A DNA stretch of 64,000 nt, from positions 1-64,000 of the forward strand of contig DWYY01000045.1 of NCBI GenBank assembly GCA_019118445.1. Direction: 5' to 3'. This document shows positions 25,101-32,087 of this stretch, in pieces (the first letter of the stretch is position 1; the number at the start of each line of letters is the position of its first letter). The notes below the pieces were generated by a model, which was given only the letters and a program-made list of their open reading frames with translations, had not been told where the DNA came from and ran no database searches. The translations under genes were made by a program, and so were the position numbers. This DNA comes from Candidatus Eisenbergiella merdipullorum. Its GTDB lineage: Bacteria > Bacillota > Clostridia > Lachnospirales > Lachnospiraceae.

Positions 25101-26012
25101 ATCAAATACCACCGCGTTATTTTCGGTCTGTACGGAAGATACCTCTTCCGGTGATGCGCTTTCGTTTTCCATGTGATAAACAGATACTTCTTCGCTTTGC
25201 TGCAGAGCTTCGCGCACTGCTGTGTTCTCAATCTTTACCTGAATCGCGCCATCCCGCGGCTGATATACCTCACCTTCCGGATCAAAGATCGTAATATCAT
25301 ATGCTGCCAGCACGACTTCATCATCAATCTGGACGTTCACCGGATAGGCTTTTACTTTTGCCCCCTCCGGCATAACTCCTTTCAACGTAATCGTAGTCCC
25401 TGAGGCATTTCTTGAATAAGAAGAATTCTCAAAGACCTCTGCAGCCAGAGTCTGTTTCTTCAGAACCATCTCTGCTTTGGTTTCTCCCAAAGTAGTCTCT
25501 TCCGTCAAAGTCTCCGTCTCCATTTCGGTAGTCTCCTCCGTCAGAGTTTCGGTCTCCTCCTCCGTCGTTTCTTCCGTTGCATCCTCAGTTGTTTCCTCGC
25601 TCTCAGAAGCAGTCTCGGTCGTACCTTCTGTCGTGCTTTCGGTCTCCGTACTGCTTTCTGTCGGTGCAGAACTGCTTTCCAGCACAGAACTTTCCGCAGT
25701 ACTGCTCTCTGTGGATGAAGGCTCCTGCTTGTCCGTCTCACCAGATCCACCGTTCTCTCCGCTGCCGCCGTTTCCGGTCTGCCCTTCCGGCTCGGCAGGC
25801 TGTTCTTCGCTGACCGGTTCACTTGGCGCTTCATTGTTCTGGTCCGAAACTGCCGATCCCGCGCTCTGCGTTGCAGGCTGAGACTGTGTTTCCACAGCAG
25901 TCTCCTGCGCAGTACTCTCCGCCAGCACGGTCAGCCTTCCGGTTCCTGCTGCCGACATCACCAGAGCAAACGCCAATAGGAACGCCATGATTTTTCTTAC
26001 TCTTCTCCGCAT
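22140..26012 (-). CDS. Giant cell-wall adhesin with InlB B-repeats, candidate pilus tip
   Basis: A 1290-residue surface protein. The signal peptide (KIMAFLLAFALVMSAAGTGRL) is followed by a Ser/Thr/Glu-rich stalk (about 35-190), then a beta-rich domain. At least six InlB B-repeat (Listeria-Bacteroides) units follow, each with a G-Y-x-F-x-G-W core (GYIFEGWF, GYEFSGWF, YTFAGWYT, GYTFAGWRR, GYTFAGWTT). A Tyr/Gly-rich insert (YVGLGNGDYNYVG) sits mid-protein. The end is an isopeptide-type domain (VTVTKQVTGNMGELDQVFSF) related to the second pilin domain, then VPDTG, a membrane helix and RNRASRRNRFR. It is the first gene of the operon and directly faces the invertible promoter, consistent with a tip adhesin. 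GGAG precedes the ATG. Confidence 0.88.
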   Translation of the reverse strand: MRRRVRKIMAFLLAFALVMSAAGTGRLTVLAESTAQETAVETQSQPATQSAGSAVSDQNNEAPSEPVSEEQPAEPEGQTGNGGSGENGGSGETDKQEPSSTESSTAESSVLESSSAPTESSTETESTTEGTTETASESEETTEDATEETTEEETETLTEETTEMETETLTEETTLGETKAEMVLKKQTLAAEVFENSSYSRNASGTTITLKGVMPEGAKVKAYPVNVQIDDEVVLAAYDITIFDPEGEVYQPRDGAIQVKIENTAVREALQQSEEVSVYHMENESASPEEVSSVQTENNAVVFDANSFSVYVVTTPGDEDEHFTHTYVFYADANGDGEQEEWNKQILSAGETLNVPETPERNGYIFEGWFGEDDSEFTNFGQEEGALEGNRTTNLYARYTEKVYYVFYKAGNDETSKILATQRYDQIGAVVETEKIQLATEDNKAFLGWSVERNAEKPDEEITIPQDGSDLVLYPVIVDVHWMTFDSQGGSVVDPVYVRTGEKTVEPDAPTYTGYEFSGWFTDSSCENRFEFGSTLQESITLYAKWIPGEVNYRIIYWQENADDEGYSLADSEIRQGTVGTMTNVTAESDKYAGFSLSTDEGRQIVQQRIKNDGTTVVHVYYDRNIYEVKFYQEYAEAGYQYVGLGNGDYNYVGIIWGRYEYVGQGNGSYIYVEAGGRDEITELAITAKYGQDISNLWPSRRTDLSTSYSSQWWTGESNGGNRIYQSGIGEMPINGDEFYYVDQQGKYTIRTEFYLEGLDGRYNLDHTDEFKSDNTGWTTTENDYYSIKGFTVNWDSSADVGSQAKAFQGMRNTYGWKFYYDRNEYTIQFINEGEVDEEKTFLYEADISKAGYTPTAPAGKEDYTFAGWYTNELLEGDAYEFAGKTMPAGNFPLYAKWVPVSYTVTFDLNGASLGEQEDSAQYDAQVIEKNGTVQKPEDPKREGYTFAGWRRSDGTPFNFSTQVVENMTLFAQWISDAQYTLTYIPGDGNGESVSDLERYAEGASAKLLTVPESWTPPAEYYGFVCWVDEDGNEYYPGDWYTMPAENVTLTAKWAPVRETSLTYNFNGGTDEDGNEAITEDIATPNEQYEIKPQNIHREGYTFAGWTTDADGKGKLLQPRDIIQVDTINPKNNVLYAQWVKAVKVTVTKQVTGNMGELDQVFSFSYQIYDRKDGSPTGEAVHFTLSDDESYEIDNLEAGQYLVITEESADGYTTYVDNGEGEKQGNSFDITVGEEDITVTFRNDKTDEVPDTGITDNTGATFMMMLFSVAATFGFTLMVRNRASRRNRFR

Positions 26013-26076
26013 TTTCCCTACTCCATTCCTCTCTGTTTACGTTTCCTTTTCCGTCCGTTCCCTGCACAGGCCGTCT

Positions 26077-26100
26077 ACCTCATAATGTTTATTATGCGGT
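26077..26100 (+). repeat. Left inverted recombination site (IRL)
   Basis: Arms ACCTCATAAT and ATTATGCGGT flank a 4-bp spacer GTTT. It matches the reverse complement of the right site at 23 of 24 positions; the only difference is in the outer arm. The arms themselves form a dyad, as expected for a tyrosine-recombinase core site. Confidence 0.92.
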
Positions 26101-26187
26101 CCGGCCGCTCCCTGAAAGCTATCAGACAGAGAGGCTGCAGGCACTTTTCTTTTCGTCAGACGCTCCTATGGAAGCATTCTGACGTAA

Positions 26188-26269
26188 AACCGAAAATTCT
26201 GCGCATAATAAAAAAGACCACGGGCGGCCATTCCCGATGGTCTTGTTGTCATGCGCAGAATTTTCGGTT
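26188..26269. repeat. 19-bp perfect inverted repeat enclosing a terminator hairpin
   Basis: AACCGAAAATTCTGCGCAT at 26188-26206 is repeated inverted at 26251-26269, surrounding the terminator stem. In RNA or single-stranded DNA the whole block could form one long hairpin. Confidence 0.9.
26207..26244 (-). terminator. Intrinsic terminator inside the invertible cassette
   Basis: Stem AAGACCA.CGGG / CCCG.TGGTCTT with a one-base bulge, followed on the minus strand by TTTTTTATT. In the present orientation it would stop leftward transcription coming from the recombinase gene before it reaches the adhesin gene. Confidence 0.82.
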
Positions 26270-26311
26270 GTTTTCCATCGCTTCCCTTTTCAGAATACTT
26301 TTTTCTGCTTT

Positions 26312-26341
26312 TTGAGCTGTTTTTTCATTTTCCCGTATAAT
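26312..26341 (+). promoter_or_regulatory. Second candidate promoter in the invertible cassette
   Basis: TTGAGC and TATAAT with 18-bp spacing, same direction as the consensus promoter downstream. Confidence 0.5.
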
Positions 26342-26379
26342 TTCTGCGGATCTGGAGCCATTTTTGGCCCGGAGAGAGA

Positions 26380-26408
26380 TTGACATTTGCCTGCAGTGCG
26401 AGTATAAT
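26380..26408 (+). promoter_or_regulatory. Consensus sigma-A promoter in the invertible cassette
   Basis: TTGACA, 17 bp, TATAAT: a full consensus match. It points right, antisense to the recombinase gene, in this assembly. After inversion the -10 would lie near 26134-26139 facing the adhesin gene. Confidence 0.9.
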
Positions 26409-26441
26409 TTTTTCAAGTTCAGCGATATGTACTTTCCGGTT

Positions 26442-26465
26442 ACCGCATAATAAACATTATGCGGT
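26442..26465 (-). repeat. Right inverted recombination site (IRR)
   Basis: Perfect 10-bp arms ACCGCATAAT and ATTATGCGGT around spacer AAAC. It covers the last two codons and the stop of the recombinase gene. Because the inner arm is identical in both sites, inversion leaves that reading frame unchanged. Confidence 0.92.
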
Positions 26466-27317
26466 CTTTTTTTCATCCAGAAGAAGGCCGAGCCTCTCAA
26501 TCTGCCGTGCCTGCTCCTTTCCGCTCGACATCGTATAGATCCTCGTCGTGTTGATGCTCGAATGTCCCAGCAGATCGGCCAGGTGCGTGATATCTTTCTC
26601 CATCTCGTAGTAGGTGCACGCAAACAGATGCCTCAGGTTATGCGGGAAGATCTTCCCCTTCTCCACTCCCGCTTCCGCGCTGAGCTTCTTCATCTCATGC
26701 AGGATGTTGCTCCGGTCCATGGGGCGGCCGCTTCTGGTCACAAAGATGCTTCCTGTTCTGATCCCCTTCTGCACTGCGTAGCCAAGAAGGCTCTCACACA
26801 GCGCTGGCGGCAGCAACACCGTCCGTGTCTTTCCCTTCAGGCGCACCACCGCACTCCCGCGTTTTGCCGCCTCCACCGTGATGAACGGCAGCTCACTGAT
26901 CCGGATTCCTGTAGCGCAGAGGGTCTGCATCAGATAGCTCAGCCTCTTTTTTCCCAATCTTTCGGCCGCATCCACAAGGTGAAAATATTCTTCCCTGGAA
27001 AGCTCCTTCTCCTGACTGCGGAATGCCTCCCTCTGCACCCGCACCAGCTTTACCAGGCAGTCGTACCAGCCCTGTTCTTTAAAAAAACGGTTCAGGGCGG
27101 CAAGCATGGAATTCACGCTGCTGACTGCATAGCGCTCCAGAAGCCTTTCCTTATAGCCGATCACGATCGTCTTGTTCACTGCGCCCGACTTTCCCAGCCA
27201 GTGAAGAAAGGCGCGCAGGTCACGCCCGTATTTGTCTATCGTTCTTTTGCTTTTTTCTTCCTCCGCCAGCTTCTGCCGGAACTGCTCCAGCTGTGTCTCA
27301 TTCATGAAATGGTCCAT
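26457..27317 (-). CDS. Tyrosine recombinase (candidate phase-switch invertase)
   Basis: About 286 residues. An N-terminal SAM-like core-binding domain (FRQKLAEEEKSKRTIDKYGRD region) precedes the tyrosine-recombinase catalytic domain. The catalytic set is visible: Arg in TGIRISEL, Lys in LKGKTRTV, His-x-x-Arg in PHNLRHLFA, His in LLGHSSINTT and the nucleophile Tyr in RIYTMSS. Its 3' end lies inside the right inverted site of the promoter cassette, so it is the obvious enzyme for inverting it. GGAGAGAGGG precedes the ATG at 27317; the ORF-track start at 27389 lacks a ribosome site. A weak TTGTAT-N16-TATAAA promoter lies about 50 bp upstream. Confidence 0.93.
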   Translation of the reverse strand: MDHFMNETQLEQFRQKLAEEEKSKRTIDKYGRDLRAFLHWLGKSGAVNKTIVIGYKERLLERYAVSSVNSMLAALNRFFKEQGWYDCLVKLVRVQREAFRSQEKELSREEYFHLVDAAERLGKKRLSYLMQTLCATGIRISELPFITVEAAKRGSAVVRLKGKTRTVLLPPALCESLLGYAVQKGIRTGSIFVTRSGRPMDRSNILHEMKKLSAEAGVEKGKIFPHNLRHLFACTYYEMEKDITHLADLLGHSSINTTRIYTMSSGKEQARQIERLGLLLDEKKTA

Positions 27318-27443
27318 TCTTCCCTCTCTCCTTCCTTCCGGGTTATTGTTATTGGAATGCCCGGCTCCGCATTTTTTATACATGATCATAAAAAGTATAC
27401 AACTTTTTCCTTTCCGGACATATCAGGCATGTGAAAAAATTCA

Positions 27444-27472
27444 TTGCCCTTTCCGCACACATGGGCTATCAT
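27444..27472 (+). promoter_or_regulatory. Promoter of the MFS transporter gene
   Basis: TTGCCC and TATCAT with 17-bp spacing, 31 bp before the start codon. Confidence 0.6.
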
Positions 27473-27503
27473 GAAAGAGAAAACTTATGAAAGGGGATTT
27501 TTT

Positions 27504-28802
27504 ATGAAACTGAATTCCAGACGGACCATTTTGGTCGGACTTGCCTTTCTGTCCATCAGCGCCTTCTGGCAGCTCTATGACAGTCTGATCCCGCTGATCC
27601 TGAAAAACACCTTCCAGGTCAGCGATACCATTTCCGGCGGGATCATGGCCATTGACAACGTGCTCGCCGTCTTCATGCTTCCTGTATTCGGCAGCCTTTC
27701 CGACCGGGTGCATACCAGGATCGGACGGCGGATGCCTTTCATCCTGTGTGGGACAGCAGCAGCCGTCATTGCCATGCTTTTTCTGCCTTTCGCAGACAAC
27801 ATCGGGTCGCTCGCCTTGTTCATAACTGCGCTGCTCGTGACGCTCGTCTCCATGGGAAGCTACCGTTCCCCGGCGGTGTCACTGATGCCTGACGTGACGC
27901 CGAAACCGCTCCGTTCCAAAGCCAACGCCATCATCAACCTGATGGGAGCGGTAGGCGGCGTGGTCTCCCTGCTCCTGATCTCTGCCCTCGTTCCCAAAGA
28001 AGGAAAGCCGGATTATTTTCCCATCTTCCTCATCGTGGCGGCGGTCATGGTGGGATCCGTCCTTCTTTTATTATGGAAGATCCGGGAAAATCCCCTGCGC
28101 GCGGAGAGGGAAAAGATTGATGCCGCTCTGCAGGAGGAAGGGATAGAAGAAAAGGAAGAAGAAAAAACGGACGGCCCCAAAACCGCCCTCGATCCTGATG
28201 TGCGAAAGAGCCTGATCCTCATCCTGATCTCCGTATCCTGCTGGTTCATGGGCTATAATGCGGTGACCACCGCATTTTCCCGGTACGCGCAGATTCACTG
28301 GGGCATCCAGGGCGGAGGCTTCGCCAACTGCCTTCTGATCGCCACTGCGGCCGCCATCCTCTCCTATATCCCGGTGGGCTCCATCGCCTCCAGGGTGGGG
28401 AGAAAAAAGACGATCCTGGGCGGCGTGATCCTTCTGGCCTCCATGTTCGCGCTGGGCGCGACGGTAAAGGAATATCACGTATGGATCAACGGCCTTTTCG
28501 CCCTGGTCGGCGTGGCATGGGCTGCCATCAACGTCAATTCCTATCCCATGGTGGTTGAAATGAGCAAGGGCAGCGATATCGGGAAATTCACCGGCTTCTA
28601 CTACACCTTTTCCATGGCGGCGCAGATCGTCACCCCGATCCTGTCCGGCTTCCTTCTGGAGCATGTGGGGTATTTCATCCTGTTCCCCTATGCCGCGCTT
28701 TTCGTCATCATCGCCTTCTTCACCATGCTGTTCGTCCGGCATGGAGACAGTAAGCCCCTACCGAAAAAGAGCAGGCTGGAAGCCTTCGACGTGGAGGACT
28801 GA
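27504..28802 (+). CDS. MFS transporter, sugar/cation symporter-like (SLC45/GPH-type)
   Basis: A 432-residue integral membrane protein with about twelve transmembrane helices in two bundles. They are separated by a charged cytoplasmic loop (EEGIEEKEEEKTDGPK). The loop-2/3 motif GSLSDRVHTRIGRRMPFI and the matching GSIASRVGRKKTIL in the second half are MFS signatures. The YDSLIPLILKNTF start and the SDRxxTRxGRRxP form fit the SLC45/sucrose-symporter and GPH branch, suggesting a glycoside or sugar substrate. The substrate is unknown and no catabolic gene is adjacent. AAAGGGG precedes the ATG at 27504; the ORF-track start at 27444 lies on the promoter. Confidence 0.87.
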   Translation: MKLNSRRTILVGLAFLSISAFWQLYDSLIPLILKNTFQVSDTISGGIMAIDNVLAVFMLPVFGSLSDRVHTRIGRRMPFILCGTAAAVIAMLFLPFADNIGSLALFITALLVTLVSMGSYRSPAVSLMPDVTPKPLRSKANAIINLMGAVGGVVSLLLISALVPKEGKPDYFPIFLIVAAVMVGSVLLLLWKIRENPLRAEREKIDAALQEEGIEEKEEEKTDGPKTALDPDVRKSLILILISVSCWFMGYNAVTTAFSRYAQIHWGIQGGGFANCLLIATAAAILSYIPVGSIASRVGRKKTILGGVILLASMFALGATVKEYHVWINGLFALVGVAWAAINVNSYPMVVEMSKGSDIGKFTGFYYTFSMAAQIVTPILSGFLLEHVGYFILFPYAALFVIIAFFTMLFVRHGDSKPLPKKSRLEAFDVED

Positions 28803-28871
28803 TCGTTCCGAAAAAAAGCCGCCTGCAGACAATAGAACGGAGCTTTTCAACGCTCCGAAATGGAGATTATC

Positions 28872-29105
28872 ATGAAAGAAAAGAAAGACAAAAAAATATC
28901 CCCAAAGCAGGTCGCCGCGATGGTCTGCATCGTACTTCTTGTGGGGATGTATGTCGCCACCCTGATCGTGGCGCTCCTGGATTTTCCCGGATCGGACAGG
29001 CTCTTTCAAGCATGCCTGGTCGCCACCATCGGCCTGCCGATCCTTCTGTGGATCTATATCTGGCTTTACCAGAAGGTGAAAGAAAAAAAGGACGGACAGC
29101 AGTGA
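28872..29105 (+). CDS. Small two-helix membrane protein
   Basis: A 77-residue protein with a basic N-terminus (KEKKDKKISPKQ) and two predicted membrane helices (VAAMVCIVLLVGMYVATLIVAL and ACLVATIGLPILLWIYIWLY), ending in a Lys-rich tail. No named family is recognised. It follows the MFS gene by 69 bp on the same strand and could be co-transcribed. GGAG precedes the ATG at 28872, preferred over 28860. Confidence 0.7.
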   Translation: MKEKKDKKISPKQVAAMVCIVLLVGMYVATLIVALLDFPGSDRLFQACLVATIGLPILLWIYIWLYQKVKEKKDGQQ

Positions 29106-29145
29106 AGTTCCCTCCTGCCGTCCGCCTTCTGTCTGTTTTCCGCTT

Positions 29146-29748
29146 CTACTCCACCCCCAGCGCCCGCAGTTCCTCCTTCGCCTGTTCCACGTTCCGGAAC
29201 AGGATGGTATGGATCCCAAACTGCGCCGCGGCGTCCAGGTTCTTCTGAATATCGTCAAGAAAGACACATTCCTCCGGCTTCAGGCCGTATCTGTCGATCA
29301 GCAGCCGGTAGATCGCCGGGTCGGGTTTGATCACTCCGTCCCGGTAGGACAGGATGCCGCCATCCACATATTCCAGGAAATCAAGCGCGTCCGGATTGTC
29401 CTTCGCCACCTTATCGGAGAAGTTGGACAGTACCAGCACCTGATAGCCCTTTGCCTTCAGCTCCCTGATCCAGGGGATCGCGTAGTCCGCCTTCGTCAGG
29501 ATGCCGTGCAGGTTTGCAAAAATCTGCCGGATCTCCTTTTCCACGGACGGATCGTTGCGGATGAAGCCGGCGAGCATCTCCTCATCGGTGAGCTGCCCTC
29601 TGTCAAATTCATTCCAGAAGGGGCTGTCCATGGTGGCTTTTCCCACTTTTTCTTCCGTTTGGGCGTCAAATCCAAAGCTTTTCAGAAAATTTTTCCAGCC
29701 GAACACCGTCAGCACATTTCCAATATCAAAAATAATCGTATGAATCAT
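29146..29748 (-). CDS. HAD superfamily hydrolase, subfamily IA
   Basis: A 200-residue phosphatase-like protein. Motif I is FDIGNVLT, with the second catalytic Asp replaced by Asn as in several HAD-IA epoxide-hydrolase-like members. Motif II is VLVLSNFSD, motif III is the lysine in VIKPDPAIY and motif IV is CVFLDDIQKNLDAA. A helical cap lies between motifs I and II. The substrate is not predictable, and Asn at the +2 position may weaken phosphatase activity. It overlaps the end of the upstream LysR gene by 23 bp, so the two are probably translationally coupled. AAAGGA precedes the ATG. Confidence 0.88.
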   Translation of the reverse strand: MIHTIIFDIGNVLTVFGWKNFLKSFGFDAQTEEKVGKATMDSPFWNEFDRGQLTDEEMLAGFIRNDPSVEKEIRQIFANLHGILTKADYAIPWIRELKAKGYQVLVLSNFSDKVAKDNPDALDFLEYVDGGILSYRDGVIKPDPAIYRLLIDRYGLKPEECVFLDDIQKNLDAAAQFGIHTILFRNVEQAKEELRALGVE

Positions 29749-30652
29749 TTTCGTTCCTTTCCGGCAGATCCTTTTTCCGGATCAGCTCCAGCATCCTTTC
29801 CGCCGCTGCGGAGGGCTGCTCTCCGTCCGCAGTCACCACGCAGAAATGGCGTTTGGGGATCATCTTGTTGAAACGCAGCTCAAACAGTGTCCCTTCCTCC
29901 AGCTCTTTTCCGGCAAAATCCCGCACCACGTTCCCGACGCCCAGGGAGCGGAGCGCGAACTGGACGATCATGTCGCTGGTGGCGAGCTCAAATTCCGGCG
30001 TCACCTGTACCCTGTTTTCTTCCAGGAAGCGGTCCATGCAGCTCCGGGTGCTGGTGTTTTTCTCCAGCAGGATGAGCGGCAGCTTCTCCAGTTCCTTCAG
30101 GTCCAGCATTCTGTTTTTATACTGGATGAAACGCCTTCCCGCCACAAAAATATCCTCGATCTGCCGCACTTCTTCCGCCTGCAGCCCTTCACCGTCAAAG
30201 GGCGTGCTCACCACGCCGAAGTCGATCTTTCCGCTTCTGAGGGAGGCGAGGGTTTCCGGTGTGGGCGCGTTGCTCACCACGATGCGGATCCGGGGGCAAA
30301 GCTCATGGAAGCGTTCCAGATAGGGCAGAAGGAAAAAGCGGAGCGTCATGTCAGACGCTCCGATGTGGATCTCTCCCAGTTCCAGATTCATCATCTGCTT
30401 CAGTTTTCTCTCTCCCAGCTCGATCTGTTCGTAGCCCTTTTCCACATAGGCATATAAAAGCTCCCCTTCCTTCGTGAGCTTCACGCCCCTGGCGCTGCGC
30501 ACGAACAGCTTCGCGCCCACAGCCGTCTCCAGAAGCCGGATGGACTGGCTCACCGCAGGCTGGCTGATGGAAAGCTCCTTTGCCGCAAGGGTGAGGGAGC
30601 CGCAGCGCGCCACGTGGCAGAACACCTTGTAATATTCCAGATTCTGAACCAT
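29726..30652 (-). CDS. LysR family transcriptional regulator
   Basis: A 308-residue regulator. The N-terminal winged helix (EYYKVFCHVARCGSLTLAAKELSISQPAVSQSIRLLE region) is classic LysR. It is followed by the linker helix and a two-lobed effector-binding domain (GASDMTLRFFLLPYLERF, FGVVSTPFDGEGL). The inducer is unknown. It overlaps the HAD gene downstream and follows purA by 45 bp, so it may be read through from purA. LysR genes usually regulate a divergent neighbour, but none is divergent here, so the target is not evident. Confidence 0.93.
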   Translation of the reverse strand: MVQNLEYYKVFCHVARCGSLTLAAKELSISQPAVSQSIRLLETAVGAKLFVRSARGVKLTKEGELLYAYVEKGYEQIELGERKLKQMMNLELGEIHIGASDMTLRFFLLPYLERFHELCPRIRIVVSNAPTPETLASLRSGKIDFGVVSTPFDGEGLQAEEVRQIEDIFVAGRRFIQYKNRMLDLKELEKLPLILLEKNTSTRSCMDRFLEENRVQVTPEFELATSDMIVQFALRSLGVGNVVRDFAGKELEEGTLFELRFNKMIPKRHFCVVTADGEQPSAAAERMLELIRKKDLPERNENDSYDYF

Positions 30653-30697
30653 GTTTTCCTCCCTGCCGGAGCGCCGCAGAGCGGCTCCGGGATATCC

Positions 30698-31990
30698 TTA
30701 CTTCTTCAGCGGGCTTTCCCGGTAGATGATATCGTTCCTGCCGGGGCCGTTGCTGATCATGGTGATGGGATAGCCGATGTGCTGCTCCACGAACTCCACG
30801 TACTTCCGGCAGTTCTCCGGGAGGTCTTCATAGTTTTTTATCCCGCGGATCTCGCATTTCCAGCCGGGCAGCTTTTCCAGGACGGGTTTTGCCTTCTCCA
30901 GCTTCCAGGTGACCGGGAACTGATCCGTCACCTCCCCGTCAATCTCATATCCCACGCAGACCGGGATCTCATCCAGATAGCCAAGCACATCCAGCACCGT
31001 AAAGGCGACGTCCGTGGTCCCCTGCAGGCGGCAGCCGTATTTGGAGGCCACACAGTCAAACCAGCCCATCCGGCGCGGGCGTCCCGTGGTCGCACCGTAC
31101 TCTCCGCCGTCTCCGCCGCGATGTCTCAGCTCATCCGCTTCTTCACCGAAGATCTCGGACACGAACGCCCCTGCTCCCACTGCGGAGGAATATGCCTTGC
31201 AGACGGTCACCACCTGTCTGATCTCATAGGGCGGGATCCCCGCTCCCACCGCGCCGTAAGCCGCCAGCGTGGAAGAAGAAGTCACCATGGGATAAATGCC
31301 GTGGTCCGGATCCTTCAGGGTGCCGAGCTGGCCCTCCAGCAGGATGTTCTTTCCTTCCTTCAGCGCCTCATCCAGGAAACGGGAGGTATCACACACATAG
31401 GGAGCGATCATTTCCTTATATTCCATCATCGTTTTGTACAGCTCATCCACATCAAGCAGCGGCTTGTGGTACAGATGCTCCAGCAGCACGTTTTTGGTCA
31501 CGCATACGCTTTTCAGCTTATCCATGAGCCCTTCCTCGTCGAACAGCTCGCAGACCTGAAAACCGATCTTGGCATATTTATCCGAATAAAACGGCGCGAT
31601 CCCGGATTTCGTGGAACCGAAGGATTTTCCGCCCAGCCGCTCCTCCTCGTACTGGTCGAACAGGATGTGATAGGGCATCACCACCTGTGCCCGGTCGGAC
31701 ACCAGGATCTTAGGCATGGGAACGCCCCGGTCCGTAAGAGATTTGATCTCATTGATCAGGATCGGGATATTGAGCGCGACGCCGTTTCCGATGATGCTGG
31801 TGGTATGTCCGTAAAAAACGCCGGACGGAAGGGTATGCAGCGCGAACTTTCCGTAATCGTTCACGATCGTGTGTCCCGCGTTCGCTCCGCCCTGAAAACG
31901 GATGACGATATCGGCTTCCCGGGCAAGCATATCCGTGATCTTGCCTTTTCCCTCATCTCCCCAGTTTGCTCCAACAACCGCTTTAACCAT
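30698..31990 (-). CDS. purA: Adenylosuccinate synthetase
   Basis: Joins IMP and aspartate with GTP hydrolysis, the first step from IMP to AMP. The P-loop GANWGDEGKGKITDML, the GANAGHTI segment, the IMP-binding region (GIYPMVTSSSTLAAY) and the C-terminal GYEIDG/NGPGRNDIIY parts are typical; length is 430 residues. It is separated from purB by a toxin-antitoxin module and has its own promoter. The leader between promoter and start codon contains a strong terminator-like hairpin. Confidence 0.97.
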   Translation of the reverse strand: MVKAVVGANWGDEGKGKITDMLAREADIVIRFQGGANAGHTIVNDYGKFALHTLPSGVFYGHTTSIIGNGVALNIPILINEIKSLTDRGVPMPKILVSDRAQVVMPYHILFDQYEEERLGGKSFGSTKSGIAPFYSDKYAKIGFQVCELFDEEGLMDKLKSVCVTKNVLLEHLYHKPLLDVDELYKTMMEYKEMIAPYVCDTSRFLDEALKEGKNILLEGQLGTLKDPDHGIYPMVTSSSTLAAYGAVGAGIPPYEIRQVVTVCKAYSSAVGAGAFVSEIFGEEADELRHRGGDGGEYGATTGRPRRMGWFDCVASKYGCRLQGTTDVAFTVLDVLGYLDEIPVCVGYEIDGEVTDQFPVTWKLEKAKPVLEKLPGWKCEIRGIKNYEDLPENCRKYVEFVEQHIGYPITMISNGPGRNDIIYRESPLKK

Positions 31991-32033
31991 TTCTTCCTCT
32001 TTTCCTGCCGCGCCAGCGGCATTTCAAAACCTT

Positions 32034-32068
32034 AAAAAAGCGGGTTTCTTATGTAAAAAACCCGCTTT
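32034..32068 (-). terminator. Terminator in the purA leader (attenuator or relBE terminator)
   Basis: Minus-strand 11-bp perfect stem AAAGCGGGTTT / AAACCCGCTTT with a 10-nt loop and a T tail. It lies downstream of the relE-type stop codon but also between the predicted purA promoter and purA itself, only about 13 nt after the expected start site. Confidence 0.88.
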
Positions 32069-32087
32069 CCCTGTCTTTTACTTTATG

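Larger units (their letters stand above)
26077..26465. promoter_or_regulatory. Invertible promoter cassette (phase-variation switch) of the pilus operon
   Basis: About 390 bp bounded by two 24-bp inverted sites and adjacent to a tyrosine recombinase gene. Inside are a perfect TTGACA-N17-TATAAT promoter, a second weaker promoter in the same direction and one intrinsic terminator. In this assembly both promoters face right, away from the pilus genes, and the terminator faces left, blocking read-through into them. This is an OFF configuration. Inversion would turn the promoters toward the adhesin gene with about 115 nt of leader and would reverse the terminator. The architecture is seen directly; the switching itself is inferred. 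Confidence 0.85.

Noticed and set aside
25477-25881. Ser/Val-rich 134-aa plus-strand ORF
   Set aside because: It is the complement of the Ser/Thr/Glu-rich stalk of the adhesin.
26188-26269. The inner 19-bp inverted repeat as a second invertible unit
   Set aside because: The spacer is only about 44 bp and is filled by a terminator stem, and inverting it would move no promoter. A hairpin function is more likely.
29146-29748. HAD protein as a purine-nucleotide phosphatase of the pur cluster
   Set aside because: It lies beside purA but is coupled to a LysR gene, and motif I has Asn at the second catalytic position, so no purine role can be claimed.
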